This document shows positions 34,702 to 45,448 of a stretch of 64,000 nt of DNA, in pieces (position 1 is the first letter of the stretch; each line of letters begins with the position of its first letter). The position numbers were made by a program, and so were the translations under genes. The notes under the pieces were generated by a model, which was given only the letters and a program-made list of their open reading frames with translations, made no database searches and was not told where the DNA came from. Origin of the DNA: Nocardioides xinjiangensis (GTDB lineage Bacteria > Actinomycetota > Actinomycetes > Propionibacteriales > Nocardioidaceae); the NCBI RefSeq assembly GCF_017916455.1, contig NZ_JAFMSY010000001.1, positions 372,001 through 436,000 of the forward strand, written 5' to 3'.

Positions 34702-35571
34702 TCAGACGAACACCGCGACGGGCTTCGCCAGCGCGCCCCGGGACTCGTAGAGCGCGAGGAACGCGCCGTCGGGCGCGAACACCGCGTGCGGTCCTCCGCC
34801 CGGCAGGGCGAGGTCGAGGGCACGGCCGACCCGCACGTGCGCCGCCTGCTCCTCGTCGAGGTCGACGGAGGCGAACGCCGCCCGTGCGGCCTCGGCGATC
34901 GGCAGCACGGCGAAGTCCTCGGCGAGCTGGTCGAGGGTCCGCGCGACGGACAGCTCGAAGGGGCCGACCGCCGTGCGCCGCAGTGCGGTGAGGTGACCGC
35001 CGACACCGAGCGCAGCGCCGAGGTCGCGCGCGATGGCGCGGACGTAGGTGCCGCTCGAGCACCGGACCGAGATGTCGACGTCGACCCGGTCGCCGACGAC
35101 CCGGTGGTCCAGGACGTGCAGCGCGTGGACCGTCACCGGGCGCGCCGCCAGCTCCACCTGCTCGCCGTCGCGCACCCGGGCGTAGGCGCGCTTGCCGTCG
35201 ACCTTGATCGCCGACACGGCGGTCGGCACCTGCATGATCTCGCCGACCTGCCGCTCGAGCTCGGCCGCCACCGTGCCGGGCTCGAGGGACCCGGCCGGGC
35301 GCTCGGCGACGACCTCGCCCTCGGCGTCGTCGGTCGTGGTGGCGACACCCAGCCGCACCGTGGCGTCGTAGGCCTTCTCGGTGAGCATCAGGTGGCCGAG
35401 CAGCCGGGTGGCGCGGTCGACGCCGAGCACCAGCACGCCGGTCGCCATCGGGTCCAGGGTGCCGGCATGGCCGACCTTGCGGGTGCCGGCGAGCCGGCGG
35501 ACCCGGGCCACGACGTCGTGCGAGGTCATGCCCGGGTCCTTGTCGACGACGACCAGACCGGGGTCGACCAT
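34702..35571 (-). CDS. truB: tRNA pseudouridine-55 synthase
   Basis: 289 aa. Isomerises U55 in the T-loop of tRNAs. Catalytic Asp40 in KVGHAGTLDPMATGVL; KDPGMTSHDVV at the N-terminus; SGTYVRAIARDLG in the middle. A C-terminal domain is present. Its ATG overlaps the rbfA stop by 1 bp, so rbfA and truB are coupled. Confidence 0.95.
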   Translation of the reverse strand: MVDPGLVVVDKDPGMTSHDVVARVRRLAGTRKVGHAGTLDPMATGVLVLGVDRATRLLGHLMLTEKAYDATVRLGVATTTDDAEGEVVAERPAGSLEPGTVAAELERQVGEIMQVPTAVSAIKVDGKRAYARVRDGEQVELAARPVTVHALHVLDHRVVGDRVDVDISVRCSSGTYVRAIARDLGAALGVGGHLTALRRTAVGPFELSVARTLDQLAEDFAVLPIAEAARAAFASVDLDEEQAAHVRVGRALDLALPGGGPHAVFAPDGAFLALYESRGALAKPVAVFV

Positions 35572-36086
35572 CAGGGGCGGTCGTCCTCGTCGAGGTCCGG
35601 CACGTCGCCGTCGAGGTCGTCGTCGAGGTCGTGGTCGAGGTCGTCCTCGGAGTCGTCGAGGTCGTCCTCGACCACGCGGGGCTTCTTGTAGGGGTCGGGC
35701 TCACCGGCGTAGGCCTCCACGCGGCGCGCGGCGACCTCCTCGTCCTGCTTGCGGGCGCGCTCGAGCACCTCGTCGAGCGCGCGGGCACTCTCCGGCAGCG
35801 CGTCGGGGATGAACGTCAGCGACGGCACGATGCGCATGCCGAGCTGCTTGGCGACCTCCGAGCGGATCACGCCCTTGGCCGACTCCAGCGCCGCGGCCGT
35901 GCTCGCGAGCTCGTCCTCGGTCCCGAGGACGGTGTAGAAGATCGACGCCTGCTGCGAGTCGCCGGTGACGCGCACGTCGGTCACCGTGACGAAGCCGAGG
36001 CGGGGGTCCTTGATCCGCCGCTCGAGCATCTCGGCGACGACCACCTGGATCCGGTCGGCGATCTTGCGGACGCGGGGGTTGCTCAT
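35571..36086 (-). CDS. rbfA: Ribosome-binding factor A
   Basis: 171 aa. Helps mature the 16S rRNA 5' end of the small subunit. KH-like core: [39 protein letters not shown] in parts, then IPSLTFIPD (as VPSLTFIPD). The C-terminal 40 residues are an acidic Asp-rich tail ([20 protein letters not shown]) from a GTCGTCGAG-type trinucleotide repeat. It is longer than the usual RbfA because of this tail. Confidence 0.93.
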   Translation of the reverse strand: MSNPRVRKIADRIQVVVAEMLERRIKDPRLGFVTVTDVRVTGDSQQASIFYTVLGTEDELASTAAALESAKGVIRSEVAKQLGMRIVPSLTFIPDALPESARALDEVLERARKQDEEVAARRVEAYAGEPDPYKKPRVVEDDLDDSEDDLDHDLDDDLDGDVPDLDEDDRP

Positions 36087-36109
36087 GGTTGCTTCCTCTG
36101 GCTGGAGGG

Positions 36110-36131
36110 AGCCACCGGGTGACCGGTGGCT
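36110..36131 (-). terminator. First of two related hairpins between infB and rbfA
   Basis: Nine-bp stem AGCCACCGG / CCGGTGGCT with loop GTGA. It shares the CCACCGG-GnGA-CCGGTGG core with the hairpin at 36161-36196. It lies 24 bp upstream of the rbfA start on the coding strand, so it may act as an attenuator or RNA-stability element. Confidence 0.55.
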
Positions 36132-36160
36132 GGAATTCTCGGCCGTGCACCGACCCGACG

Positions 36161-36196
36161 CCCGCGGGACCACCGGGCGACCGGTGGTCCCGCGGG
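36161..36196 (-). terminator. infB terminator hairpin
   Basis: Perfect 16-bp stem (CCCGCGGGACCACCGG with its complement) and GCGA loop, 11 bp after the infB stop. A stable hairpin that probably terminates or attenuates the nusA-infB transcript before rbfA. Confidence 0.75.
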
Positions 36197-36207
36197 ACCG
36201 TCGTGCG

Positions 36208-39030
36208 TCAGCTGCGCGGGACCTCGCGCATCTCGAAGGACTCGACGACGTCGCCGATCTTGATGTCCTGGAAGTTGCGGAGCACCAGACCGCACTCGAA
36301 GCCCTCGCGGACCTCCGACGCGTCGTCCTTCTCGCGGCGCAGCGAGGCGAGGTCGAGCATGTCGGCCACGACCGCGCCGTCGCGCAGGACGCGCACCTTG
36401 GCGTTGCGGCGGATGACCCCGGAGGTCACCATGCAGCCCGCGATGTTGCCGGCCTTGGACGAGCGGAAGATCTCGCGGATCTCCGCCTGGCCGAGGGTCG
36501 ACTCCTCGTAGACGGGCTTGAGCATGCCCTTGAGCGCCGCCTCGATCTCCTCGATCGCCTGGTAGATGACCGAGTAGTAGCGGATCTCCACCCCTTCCTT
36601 CTCGGCCATCTGGCTCGCCTTGCCCTGGGGGCGGACGTTGAAGCCGATGATGATCGCGTCGGAGGCGGCGGCGAGGTCGACGTTGGTCTCGGTGATGGCA
36701 CCGACACCGCGGTCGATCACGCGGAGCGACACCTCGTCGCCCACGTCGATCTGGGACAGGGCGTCCTCGAGCGCCTCGACCGAGCCGGACACGTCGCCCT
36801 TGAGGATGAGGTTGAGCTCCTGGCTCTCGCCCTTCTCCATGGAGGCCATGAAGTCCTCGAGGCTGCGGCGGACGCGACGCTTGGCCTGCATGGCCGCACG
36901 CTCGCGCGCCTCGCGCTTCTCGGCGATCTGGCGGGCCATGCGGTCGTCCTCGACCACGATGAAGTTCTGGCCCGCTCCCGGCACCGCCGACAGACCCAGC
37001 ACCATGGCCGGGCGCGACGGGTCGGCCTCGGTGATCTCCTGGCCGTGCTCGTCGAGCATGGCGCGCACCCGGCCGTGGGCCGGACCGGCCACGATCGAGT
37101 CGCCGACCCGCAGCGTGCCGCGCTGGACCAGCACGGTCGCGACGGGGCCGCGGCCGCGGTCGAGGTGCGCCTCGACCACGAGGCCCTGGGCGTCCTGGTC
37201 GGGGTTGGCGCGCAGGTCGAGCGACGCGTCGGCGGTGAGGACGACGGCCTCGAGCAGCTTGTCGAGGTTGAGGCCGGCCTTGGCCGAGACGTCGACGAAC
37301 ATCGCGTCGCCGCCGTACTCCTCGGGGATCAGCCCGTACTCGGTGAGCTGGCCGCGGACCTTCGTCGCGTCGGCCTCCGGCTTGTCGATCTTGTTGACCG
37401 CGACCACGATCGGGACGCCGGCGGCCTTGGCGTGGTTGAGCGCCTCGACCGTCTGCGGCATCACGCCGTCGTCGGCCGCCACCACGAGGATCGCGATGTC
37501 GGTCGCCTGCGCACCGCGGGCACGCATGGCGGTGAACGCCTCGTGACCGGGGGTGTCGATGAGGGTGATGCGACGGTCGTCGCCGTCGACCTCGGTGTGG
37601 ACCTGGTAGGCACCGATGTGCTGGGTGATGCCACCGGCCTCCTTGTCGACCACGTTGGCGTCACGCAGCGCGTCGAGGAGCTTGGTCTTTCCGTGGTCGA
37701 CGTGACCCATGACCGTGACGACGGGCGGGCGCACGGCCAGGTCGGACTCCTCGCCCTCGTCCTCACCGAACTCGATGTCGAAGGACTCGAGCAGCTCGCG
37801 GTCCTCGTCCTCGGGCGAGACGACCTGGACGACGTAGTTGAGCTCCTCGCCGAGCAGCTCCAGGGTCTCGTCGCCCACGGACTGGGTGGCGGTCACCATC
37901 TCGCCGAGCGAGAACAGCATCTGCACCAGCTGGGCGGCGTCGACGTTGATGCGCTCGGCGAAGTCGGTCAGCGAGGCGCCACGCGGAAGACGCACGGTCT
38001 CCCCGTTGCCCTTGCGGACCCGCACGCCGCCGATCGTCGGGGCCTCCATGGCCTCGAACTCCTGGCGACGGGCGCGCTTGGACTTGCGACCGCGACGCGA
38101 CGGACCTCCCGGGCGACCGAAGGCACCCTGGGTCTGGCCACGCTGACCGGGACGACCACCACCGGGTCGACCGCCACCGGCCGGGCCGAAGCCGCCGGGT
38201 GCGCCACCCGGGCCACCACGGCCCGGAGCGCCTGCGCCGGCACCGGGACGGCCCGGAGCGCCGCGGCCCGGGGCACCCGGACGGCCCGGAGCGCCTCCGC
38301 GCGCGGGACGGGCGCCGGGACCGTTGCCGAAGGCGGCCGGGGACTTGGGCATCATCGCCGGGTTCGGGCGCGGCATGCCCGGACGGGCGTCACCGCCGGC
38401 CGGCGGACGCGGCGGACGGGTGTCGTCGCCGCCGCCGCTGGTGCGGGGCGCGGGCCGCTGGCCCATGCCCTGGCTGGAGGCGAACGGGTTGTTGCCGGGA
38501 CGCGGGGCGCCCGGCCGGCCGACCGGACGCGGTGCGGGGGACGGGGCCTTGGCGGCCGGCGCAGCCGGGGTGGCCGGAGCGGCCGGAGCCTCGGGTGCGG
38601 CGGCCGGGGCCTGCGGCTGGGCAGCAGGCGCCTTCGGGCCGGGCCTCGGACCGGGCCTGGCGGCGGGTGCCGTCGGCTCGGCGGCCGGCACGGGGGCCGG
38701 CGCAGCCTGCACGGGCGCGGGGGCCGGAGCCTCCGCTGCGGGAGCGGGGGCGGCGGCCGGCTTCGGGCCGGGCTTGGGCGCGGCCTTCTTCGCGGCGGGC
38801 GCGGGGGCGGCGGCCTTCTCGGCGGGCGCCGTCGTGTCGGCGGCGGGAGCCGTGGCCGCAGCGGCCTTCAGCTCGTCGCCGTACTGCTTCTTGAAGCGCA
38901 TCTCGACGGGCGGCTCGACAGTCGACGACGCCGACTTGACGAACTCCCCCATCTCCTTGAGCTTCTCGAGAACGAACTTGCTCTCGACTCCGAACTCCTT
39001 GGCGAGCTCGTGGACTCGGGTCTTTGCCAC
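36208..39030 (-). CDS. infB: Translation initiation factor IF-2
   Basis: 940 aa GTPase that places initiator tRNA on the 30S subunit. The N-terminal IF2-N segment ([41 protein letters not shown] in parts) is followed by a very long Ala/Pro/Gly/Arg-rich linker (about 60-320). The G domain has [23 protein letters not shown] and NKIDKPEAD; the beta-barrel and C-terminal domains are complete. Follows ylxR on the same strand. Confidence 0.97.
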   Translation of the reverse strand: MAKTRVHELAKEFGVESKFVLEKLKEMGEFVKSASSTVEPPVEMRFKKQYGDELKAAAATAPAADTTAPAEKAAAPAPAAKKAAPKPGPKPAAAPAPAAEAPAPAPVQAAPAPVPAAEPTAPAARPGPRPGPKAPAAQPQAPAAAPEAPAAPATPAAPAAKAPSPAPRPVGRPGAPRPGNNPFASSQGMGQRPAPRTSGGGDDTRPPRPPAGGDARPGMPRPNPAMMPKSPAAFGNGPGARPARGGAPGRPGAPGRGAPGRPGAGAGAPGRGGPGGAPGGFGPAGGGRPGGGRPGQRGQTQGAFGRPGGPSRRGRKSKRARRQEFEAMEAPTIGGVRVRKGNGETVRLPRGASLTDFAERINVDAAQLVQMLFSLGEMVTATQSVGDETLELLGEELNYVVQVVSPEDEDRELLESFDIEFGEDEGEESDLAVRPPVVTVMGHVDHGKTKLLDALRDANVVDKEAGGITQHIGAYQVHTEVDGDDRRITLIDTPGHEAFTAMRARGAQATDIAILVVAADDGVMPQTVEALNHAKAAGVPIVVAVNKIDKPEADATKVRGQLTEYGLIPEEYGGDAMFVDVSAKAGLNLDKLLEAVVLTADASLDLRANPDQDAQGLVVEAHLDRGRGPVATVLVQRGTLRVGDSIVAGPAHGRVRAMLDEHGQEITEADPSRPAMVLGLSAVPGAGQNFIVVEDDRMARQIAEKREARERAAMQAKRRVRRSLEDFMASMEKGESQELNLILKGDVSGSVEALEDALSQIDVGDEVSLRVIDRGVGAITETNVDLAAASDAIIIGFNVRPQGKASQMAEKEGVEIRYYSVIYQAIEEIEAALKGMLKPVYEESTLGQAEIREIFRSSKAGNIAGCMVTSGVIRRNAKVRVLRDGAVVADMLDLASLRREKDDASEVREGFECGLVLRNFQDIKIGDVVESFEMREVPRS

Positions 39031-39128
39031 GGTTGGTTTCTACTCCTCCTGGTCCGTGACCCCAGAAGGAGAGGGGGACGGATCAGCTAGTGGGTGTGCA
39101 CACTCATCGCGAGTTACTCATCGAGTGC

Positions 39129-39509
39129 TCATGAGCTGCGTGCTCCAGTTCCTGGTCGGTGCTGCGGTGATCCGGACGTGTGGTGCTGGTCCTGCCGGTC
39201 GGAGGTGGGGGACGGTCCGCTGGTCGCTCGGATGTGGTCCTCCACCGGTGCGGCCGCCAGCGTCGCGCCCGAGCGGAGGGCCCGGGGGAAGGCGCGGCGT
39301 CGCACCGCGAGCTGCCAACACTCCAGCGTGGGGTGCACGTGTGCTCCCCGGCCGGGTGCCCGGCGGTCGGGATCGGGCACCAGGGCCGGTCGGCCCTCGG
39401 CGTCCGAGCCTGCGACCACCCGCAGCAGCTCGCTCGCAGTGGCCCTGGCCCGGCAACCCACGCACGTCCGGACGGGTCCGGGCGCAGGGGTGTCAGACGT
39501 GGTGGCCAC
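39129..39509 (-). CDS. ylxR: YlxR (DUF448) RNA-binding protein
   Basis: 126 aa. The YlxR hallmark is RTCVGCRARATASELLRVV near residue 14, then PDPDRRAPGRGAHVHPTLECWQLAVRRRAFPRALR. Between nusA and infB, its conserved place. In other bacteria it binds RNA and has been linked to RNase P; the role here is inferred. The C-terminal 40 residues are low-complexity. GTG start at 39509. Confidence 0.88.
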   Translation of the reverse strand: MATTSDTPAPGPVRTCVGCRARATASELLRVVAGSDAEGRPALVPDPDRRAPGRGAHVHPTLECWQLAVRRRAFPRALRSGATLAAAPVEDHIRATSGPSPTSDRQDQHHTSGSPQHRPGTGARSS

Positions 39510-39561
39510 TGCTGTCCAGTCTAGCCGGTGCCCCAGCCGTTGACGAACCGGCAGGCGCGGG

Positions 39562-40536
39562 TCAGTCGTCGCTCGCCTCGTCGGAGCGGATGTCGATGCG
39601 CCAGCCGGTCAGGCGCGCGGCGAGGCGGGCGTTCTGCCCCTCCTTGCCGATGGCCAGCGACAGCTGGAAGTCGGGCACGACGACACGGCACGAACGCGCC
39701 GCGAGGTCGACGATCTCCACCGACGTGACCCGCGCCGGCGACAGCGCGTGCGCGACCATCTCCGCAGGGTCCTCGGCCCAGTCGACGATGTCGATCTTCT
39801 CGCCGTGCAGCTCGCTCATCACGTTGCGCACCCGCTGCCCCATCGGTCCGATGCAGGCGCCCTTGGCGTTGACGCCCGGAACGGTGGAGTGCACGGCGAT
39901 CTTGGTGCGGTGACCTGCCTCGCGCGCGATCGCGGCCACCTCGACGGTGCCGTCGGCGATCTCGGGGACCTCGAGCGCGAAGAGCTTCTTGACCAGCGTC
40001 GGGTGCGAGCGGGACAGCGTGACCTGCGGGCCGCGCATGCCCTTGCGCACCGATGTGACCAGGCACTTGATGCGCTCGCCGTGGACGTACTTCTCCCCCG
40101 GCACGCGCTCGCTCACGGGCAGCAGCGCCTCGAGCTTCCCGAGGTCGACCATCACGTCGTCGGGGTTGCGGCCCTGCTGGATGATGCCGGAGATGATGTC
40201 GCCCTCCTTGCCGGAGAACTCGCCGAACTTGATCTCGTCCTCGGCGTCGCGCAGCCGCTGCAGCATCACCTGCTTGGCGGTGGTCGCCGCGATGCGGCCG
40301 AAACCCTGCGGGGTGTCGTCGTACTCCGGGCCGGCGGTGCCGTCCTCGCCCACCTCGCGCGCCCAGACGGTCACGTGACCGGTCTTCCGGTCCAGCTCGA
40401 CCCGGGCGGGGTGCTGGGACTCCGTCGCGCGCTGGTAGGCGATCAGCAGGGCCTGCTCGATGGCCTCGGCCAGCACCTCGAAGGAGATCTCCTTCTCCCG
40501 CTCCAGCATGCGCAGGATGCTCAGGTCGATGTCCAT
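39562..40536 (-). CDS. nusA: Transcription elongation/termination factor NusA
   Basis: 324 aa, the short actinobacterial form without the C-terminal acidic repeats of E. coli NusA. N-terminal RNA polymerase-binding domain ([31 protein letters not shown] in parts), S1 domain, then KH1 ([24 protein letters not shown]) and KH2 ([18 protein letters not shown]). Its ATG overlaps the rimP stop by 1 bp. Confidence 0.95.
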   Translation of the reverse strand: MDIDLSILRMLEREKEISFEVLAEAIEQALLIAYQRATESQHPARVELDRKTGHVTVWAREVGEDGTAGPEYDDTPQGFGRIAATTAKQVMLQRLRDAEDEIKFGEFSGKEGDIISGIIQQGRNPDDVMVDLGKLEALLPVSERVPGEKYVHGERIKCLVTSVRKGMRGPQVTLSRSHPTLVKKLFALEVPEIADGTVEVAAIAREAGHRTKIAVHSTVPGVNAKGACIGPMGQRVRNVMSELHGEKIDIVDWAEDPAEMVAHALSPARVTSVEIVDLAARSCRVVVPDFQLSLAIGKEGQNARLAARLTGWRIDIRSDEASDD

Positions 40537-41024
40537 CAGTCGTCCTTCTTCTCGGTCTTGCGGTTGAACTCGATCTGCACGAGCGCCTTCGCCACGTCGG
40601 CGTAGGCGACCTCCTGCCGTGCCCCGGACACGTCGAGGGTCACCGACTCCTCCGTGGACGACAACACGCGACCGGTGAGGTCCGTGCCGTCGGTGAGGGT
40701 GACCTTCACCAGCCGGTCGGCGTTGCGGCGCCAGTGCCGGGGCAGGGTGAGCGGGCGGTCGACGCCGCGGGAGGTGACCTCGAGCGTGTAGGGCATCTCG
40801 CCCATCACGTCGGACTCGTCGAGCACCCGGGAGACCTCACGGGTGGCGTCGGCGACGTCGTCGAGCGTGACGCCCCCGTCCTTGTCGACGGCGACGCGCA
40901 GCACGCGACGCTTGCCGGCCGGGGTGACCTCCACGGCCTCGACGTCCAGGTCGAGCTCACGCAAGGGGTCGACCAGCTCGGCCTCGATGCGGTCCCGGGT
41001 GCCGTCCTGGCGGTGGGTGCTCAT
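40536..41024 (-). CDS. rimP: Ribosome maturation factor RimP
   Basis: 162 aa. Assists 30S assembly. Characteristic segment [23 protein letters not shown] (consensus LEVSSPGxDRPL; here TSRG). Conserved first gene of the rimP-nusA-infB operon. AAGGAGG lies 9 nt before the ATG at 41024. Divergent from the lipoprotein gene at 41150. Confidence 0.93.
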   Translation of the reverse strand: MSTHRQDGTRDRIEAELVDPLRELDLDVEAVEVTPAGKRRVLRVAVDKDGGVTLDDVADATREVSRVLDESDVMGEMPYTLEVTSRGVDRPLTLPRHWRRNADRLVKVTLTDGTDLTGRVLSSTEESVTLDVSGARQEVAYADVAKALVQIEFNRKTEKKDD

Positions 41025-41149
41025 CGGATGCGACCTCCTTGTGCAGTTGTCCAGTCACCACCCTAGCCGCCACCTCCCGTGCTCCGACAACCGCGCCGGT
41101 CCCGTCCCGGGAGGGCCTCGCTGGCGCCCGGGCCGGTTAGGGTTCGGGG

Positions 41150-41662
41150 GTGCCCGGACGCCCGCTGACCCGTCGTACGGCGGTGGGCTCGGCCGTCGCG
41201 GCGCCGCTCGTCCTGGCCGCCTGCGACATCGACCCGCCGGCGCGGCAGGAGGGCCCGCGGGCCTCGCCCGAGCCGCCGGAGGACTCCGCGCTCGTGGCCA
41301 CGGTGGTCGCCGAGCTCGTGCGTGCCCGCTCCGTGCTGGAGGCTGCAACCCTCTCCCTCCCCGCCCTGACGTCCCGGCTGCAGCCGGTGGCCGACGCCCA
41401 CGCGGCGCACCTCGACCTCCTCGCCGACGCCGTCCCGGCCGCCGACGTCCCGGCGCCGGCACCGCCCACGATCCCCGCGCGGGACACCGCAGCGCTGGCG
41501 GCGGTGCGGCGCTCGGAGCAGCGGCTGCTGCGCGAGGTGCGGCACGGCTGCGTGGCCGCGTCGAGCGGCGACCTCGCGCGGGTGCTCGCGAGCATCGCGG
41601 GGTCCACCGCGCAGCACGCCGCCGCGATCACGGCCCGGCAGGTTCGGGAGGCGGGATCGTGA
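41150..41662 (+). CDS. Lipoprotein with a ferritin-like helical domain (tentative)
   Basis: 170 aa. A twin-Arg-like start (PLTRRTAVG) and lipobox VLAACD with Cys25 indicate export and lipidation. The mature part is helical with regularly spaced His (VADAHAAHLDLLADAV, STAQHAAAITARQV), like half of a four-helix bundle. The next gene is a DUF4439 ferritin-like protein, overlapping by 4 bp, so the two may form one complex. Leaderless-type -10 TAGGGT (41138-41143) lies 6 nt before the GTG. Confidence 0.65.
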   Translation: MPGRPLTRRTAVGSAVAAPLVLAACDIDPPARQEGPRASPEPPEDSALVATVVAELVRARSVLEAATLSLPALTSRLQPVADAHAAHLDLLADAVPAADVPAPAPPTIPARDTAALAAVRRSEQRLLREVRHGCVAASSGDLARVLASIAGSTAQHAAAITARQVREAGS

Positions 41663-42087
41663 CGGTCCTCGACGCACTGCAGTCGACGTTGGCCGACGAG
41701 CACGCGGCGCTCTACACCTACGGCGTGCTCGGTGCGCGGACCTCGCAGTCCGCGACGCCGGCCCTGTACGCCGCGCTGACCGTCGGCTACCGGCGCCACC
41801 GCGCGCGCCGCGACCAGCTCCGGCTCCTGGTGCGCGACGCCGGTGGGCAGCCGGTCGCCGCCGCTGCGGCGTACGAGCTCGACGGCGCGCTGCTCCGCGC
41901 GCCGCAGCTGCAGCGGGCCGCGCTCGCCCTCGAGGTCGCGAGCGCCGAGGCGCTCGCCGCGCTGGTCGCCCGGTCGTCCGGGGAGGTGCGCGAGTGGGCG
42001 CTCACCGAGGCGGTCTGGTCGGCGACCTGGCAGCTCGAGCTCGGCGGTGCGCCCTCGACCTGGCCCGGGGCACCGGAGCTCGGCTGA
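41659..42087 (+). CDS. DUF4439 ferritin-like protein
   Basis: 142 aa, all-helical. DALQSTLADEHAALYTYGVLGARTS is the family N-terminus, with Glu/His residues spaced as in ferritin-like bundles; a later AVWSATWQLELGG helix carries further candidates. Metal binding is plausible but unproven. GTG start inside the stop of the lipoprotein gene. The position between rimP/nusA and proS is typical in actinobacteria, as I recall. Confidence 0.78.
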   Translation: MTVLDALQSTLADEHAALYTYGVLGARTSQSATPALYAALTVGYRRHRARRDQLRLLVRDAGGQPVAAAAAYELDGALLRAPQLQRAALALEVASAEALAALVARSSGEVREWALTEAVWSATWQLELGGAPSTWPGAPELG

Positions 42088-42174
42088 TCCGTCGTACCCG
42101 TCGGCAGGCACGGCCGGCGGCGACGGTCGCTCGACCAGGAGCTCCAGGAGCGGGCAGTCCCTGGAACGCTGAGA

Positions 42175-42241
42175 GCGGCCCGCGGCCTCAGCCTCTGGGA
42201 GAGTCCCGAGATCTCTCCCAGAGGCCGAGGACGCGGACCGC
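42175..42241. terminator. Long imperfect inverted repeat, probable terminator or structured RNA
   Basis: Arms of 29 nt (42175-42203 and 42213-42241) pair at 26 positions, with 13 perfect pairs next to a 9-nt loop (core CCTCTGGGAGAG). It lies 88 bp after the ferritin-like gene. Longer than most terminators in this window. Confidence 0.6.
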
Positions 42242-42451
42242 TCGTGGGGTTGGTCAGCATCACCCTGTGTCGCGGACCTGTGGGGTGGCCGGAGCGACAT
42301 GCACAATCATGCATTCGATTCGGGGGTAGTGAAAGCGATACGGAGTTGCACGTTCTTGCAACGCACAAACTTGCAGTACGGCCCGGTCGCGCGTCCTGGT
42401 CGCGGCGGCGCCGCTCGTGAAGCGTCGACCGGCAGGGTCGATCGCAGGGCG

Positions 42452-42498
42452 GATCGTGGAGGATCGGGGCCACGTGGTGACCCGGATCCTCCACGATC
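42452..42498 (-). terminator. Inverted repeat downstream of proS
   Basis: Perfect 14-bp arms GATCGTGGAGGATC / GATCCTCCACGATC around 19 nt that themselves contain CCACGTGG. It lies 65 bp after the proS stop and probably terminates it. Confidence 0.65.
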
Positions 42499-42563
42499 GC
42501 GAGGTGATCGCGTCGGTGCTGCACGGGTCGCGGCGAGGTGGTCGCCCCGACCCGCCGGAGGCG

Positions 42564-44342
42564 TCAGGCCCGGACGATCTCGGTGATGCGCGCCAGCGCC
42601 CCGTCCACGGCCACGTCCTCGCGCTCGCCGGTGCGGCGGTCGCGGACCTCCACGTTGCCGTCGGCGAGCCCGCGGCCGACGGTCACGATCGTGGGCACGC
42701 CGATCAGCTCGGCGTCCTTGAACTTCACGCCGGGGCTCACCTTGCCGGTGCGGTCGTCGAGGAGGACCTCCAGGCCGGCGCCCTTCAGCTGCTGGGCGAG
42801 CACCTCGGCGGCGGCGACGACCGCCTCGTCCTTGCCGGCGGCGACGACGTGGACGTCGGCGGGCGCGACGTTGCGCGGCCAGCACAGCCCGAGCTCGTCG
42901 AGGGTGCCCTCGGCGATGGCGGCGACGGCGCGCGAGGGACCGATGCCGTAGGAACCCATCGTGACGGTGACGAGCTTGCCGCTCTCGTCGAGCACCTGCA
43001 GGCCGAGCGCGTCGGCGTACTTGCGCCCGAGCTGGAAGATGTGGCCCATCTCGACGCCGCGAGCGGACTCGAGGGTGCCCTCGGCGCAGCTGGGGCAGGC
43101 GTCGCCGTCGCGCACGTCGGCGGCCTCGATGGTGCCGTCGGGCGTGAAGTCGCGGCCGGCCACGAGGTCGATGACGTGCGACCCGGGCACGTTGGCGCCG
43201 GTCACCCAGCGCGTCCCCTCCACCACCCGCGGGTCGACGAGGTAGCGGATGCCGGACTTCGAGTCCTCGCCGAGCACCTCCGGGCCGATGTAGCCCTTGA
43301 CCAGCGCCGGGTGCCTGGCCAGCTCGGCCTCGTCCATGGGCGCGACCTCGATCGGCTCGAGCTGCCCCTCGAGACGCTTCTGGTCGACCTCGCGGTCACC
43401 GGGCACGCCGATCGCCAGCGGCTCGCGGGTGCCGTCGGGGTGCTTCAGCACGACCAGCACGTTCTTGAGGGTGTCGGCGGCCGTCCAGGGACGGTCCTCG
43501 CGCGGGAACGCCGCGTCGAGGTGGGCGACCAGCGTCTCGATGGTCGGCGTGTCGGGGGTGTCCTCGGCGTGCGCGGCCGGCACGTCGTCGTAGGGCAGCG
43601 GTGCGGGCGCCCGCACCGTGACGGCCTCGACGTTGGCGGCGTAGTCGCAGTGGGTGCAGCGGACGTAGGTGTCCTCGCCGACGTCGGCCTTGGCGAGGAA
43701 CTCCTCGCTGGCCGAGCCCCCCATCGCGCCGGAGGTCGCCTTGACGATGACGTACTCGAAGCCGAGCCGGTCGAAGATGCGGATGTAGGCGTCGCGGTGC
43801 CGCTGGTAGGACTCCTCGAGCCCGGCGTCGTCGACGTCGAAGGAGTAGGAGTCCTTCATGACGAACTCACGACCGCGCAGCAGGCCGGCGCGGGGGCGCG
43901 CCTCGTCGCGGTACTTGGTCTGGATCTGGTAGATCGAGAGCGGCAGGTCCTTGTAGGAGGAGTAGAGGTCCTTGACCACGAGGGTGAACATCTCCTCGTG
44001 CGTCGGGCCGAGCAGGTAGTCGGCACCCTTGCGGTCCTTGAGCCGGAAGATGTTGTCGCCGTACTCGGTCCAGCGTCCGGTGGCCTCGTAGGGCTCCTTG
44101 GGCAGCAGCGCCGGGAACGACAGCTCCTGGGCGCCGATGTCGTCCATCTCCTCGCGGATGATGCCCTCGACCTTCCGCAGCACGCGCAGGCCGAGCGGCA
44201 GCCAGGTGTAGATGCCCGGCGCGTTGCGCCGGATGTAGCCCGCGCGCACCAGCAGCCTGTGGCTCGGCACCTCGGCGTCGTTGGGGTCGTCGCGCAGGGT
44301 GCGCACGAACAGGGTCGACATGCGGAGGAGGCGGCCGGTCAT
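42564..44342 (-). CDS. proS: Prolyl-tRNA synthetase
   Basis: 592 aa, class II, bacterial long form with the editing (INS) domain. Motif 1 region [25 protein letters not shown] in parts; motif 2 [28 protein letters not shown]; motif 3 [17 protein letters not shown]. The insert around 230-390 has [14 protein letters not shown]. Start chosen at ATG 44342 (TATCCT lies 7 nt upstream, a leaderless layout); ATG 44321 is the alternative. Confidence 0.95.
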   Translation of the reverse strand: MTGRLLRMSTLFVRTLRDDPNDAEVPSHRLLVRAGYIRRNAPGIYTWLPLGLRVLRKVEGIIREEMDDIGAQELSFPALLPKEPYEATGRWTEYGDNIFRLKDRKGADYLLGPTHEEMFTLVVKDLYSSYKDLPLSIYQIQTKYRDEARPRAGLLRGREFVMKDSYSFDVDDAGLEESYQRHRDAYIRIFDRLGFEYVIVKATSGAMGGSASEEFLAKADVGEDTYVRCTHCDYAANVEAVTVRAPAPLPYDDVPAAHAEDTPDTPTIETLVAHLDAAFPREDRPWTAADTLKNVLVVLKHPDGTREPLAIGVPGDREVDQKRLEGQLEPIEVAPMDEAELARHPALVKGYIGPEVLGEDSKSGIRYLVDPRVVEGTRWVTGANVPGSHVIDLVAGRDFTPDGTIEAADVRDGDACPSCAEGTLESARGVEMGHIFQLGRKYADALGLQVLDESGKLVTVTMGSYGIGPSRAVAAIAEGTLDELGLCWPRNVAPADVHVVAAGKDEAVVAAAEVLAQQLKGAGLEVLLDDRTGKVSPGVKFKDAELIGVPTIVTVGRGLADGNVEVRDRRTGEREDVAVDGALARITEIVRA

Positions 44343-44469
44343 GCGCGCAAGGATAGGTGCGGGCGCGCGGGCACCGCGAACCAGATTGGCCCGGTGGTCG
44401 CGGCAACCACGCGCCGGCGTCGGACGTCTCCTCGACGACGACAGGCACTCACCCCCGGGGGGAACCGCG

Positions 44470-45444
44470 ATGCGCCGCACACCGCTGACCGTCCTGACCG
44501 CCGTGCTGGCGACCGCCGCCGCCCTCGCCGCGCCCGCGGAGGCGGCCGCTCCGACGGTCGACCTCCAGCCGCAGCAGCTGCCGCGGGGCGCGGACGTCGC
44601 CGTCCCGCACGTCGACGACGGGGTCTTCGTCGACGGCGACCGGCGCATCGACCTGCCCGGCGACGACGCCCGGGTCCTGGGCGCGTCGGACGACGGAGCG
44701 TGGCTGGCAGCGACGTGGCGCACCACGAGGGTCGGCGAGCAGCGCGGCGCGCGCGTCGTACGCGTCCGGGCCGACGGCACCGTCGGCACCGTGCTCGTCG
44801 GCTTCGAGGCGCTCGACGCCCTCCTGAGCGAGGACGGGTCGCGCCTGGTGACGGTCGGGGACCTCGGGCGCCGCCGGGCGGCCGTGACCGTGCGGTCGGC
44901 CACCGACGGCGCCGAGGTCGCCTCGCGCACGTTCCGTGGCTACCCGGAGGTCCTGACAGCCGACGACCGCAGGGTCCTCGTGCGGACGGCCGGCCGCACC
45001 GCGTGGTGGCGTGTCGGGTCCGACCGCGTGCGGACGCTGACGCGCGGCCTGTCCGGACCCGCCAGCATCGAGCACGACCTGTTCGTGACCTACACCGAGG
45101 ACCCGTACCTCGGCGGGTGCAGCCGGCTGGTCCGGCTCAGCGACCTCGCCACCACGCTGTGGAGGTCGTGCCGCCAGCGCGTGGCGGCCTTCTCCCCCGA
45201 CGGCACGCAGGTGCTGAGCTTCCACATCCTCACCGACGGGGTCGGGCCCGGCGAGATCCACCTGCGCACCGTCCGCGGCACGAGGCTCGCGACGTGGACG
45301 ACCGGCTGGTTCGGCGGGTGGGGGTGGGAGTCGCCCGGCACGGTGCTCCTGCGCGTCAACGGCAGGCGCACCGCGTCGGTGGTGCGCTGCACGCTCGCCC
45401 GGTGCGAGAACGCCACCGACCCGGTGAGGGTCGCCGCTCCCTGA
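44470..45444 (+). CDS. Secreted protein with a beta-propeller-like repeat pattern
   Basis: 324 aa. A signal peptide ([26 protein letters not shown]) with an AxA-type cleavage site. The mature part is beta-rich with WD40/TolB-like periodicity ([48 protein letters not shown]). No catalytic motif and no membrane anchor. Cysteines near the C-terminus (RCTLARCEN) may form a disulfide. Function unknown. Its stop is 4 bp from the convergent CHAT gene stop. Confidence 0.72.
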   Translation: MRRTPLTVLTAVLATAAALAAPAEAAAPTVDLQPQQLPRGADVAVPHVDDGVFVDGDRRIDLPGDDARVLGASDDGAWLAATWRTTRVGEQRGARVVRVRADGTVGTVLVGFEALDALLSEDGSRLVTVGDLGRRRAAVTVRSATDGAEVASRTFRGYPEVLTADDRRVLVRTAGRTAWWRVGSDRVRTLTRGLSGPASIEHDLFVTYTEDPYLGGCSRLVRLSDLATTLWRSCRQRVAAFSPDGTQVLSFHILTDGVGPGEIHLRTVRGTRLATWTTGWFGGWGWESPGTVLLRVNGRRTASVVRCTLARCENATDPVRVAAP

Positions 45445-45448
45445 CGGG

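Larger units (their letters stand above)
42088..42563. other. 476-bp gene-free stretch with two long inverted repeats
   Basis: No ORF here has coding character. It holds an imperfect 29-bp inverted repeat (42175-42241), an AT-richer block (about 42290-42385) with three TTGCA words, and a 14-bp inverted repeat (42452-42498) near the proS stop. The middle block (CATGCACAATCATGCATTCG onward) is clearly AT-rich against its surroundings and may contain a promoter. Confidence 0.7.

Noticed and set aside
35965..39090. 1,041-residue plus-strand reading frame
   Set aside because: Exact antisense of infB; low-complexity Leu/Gly/Arg content and no domain.
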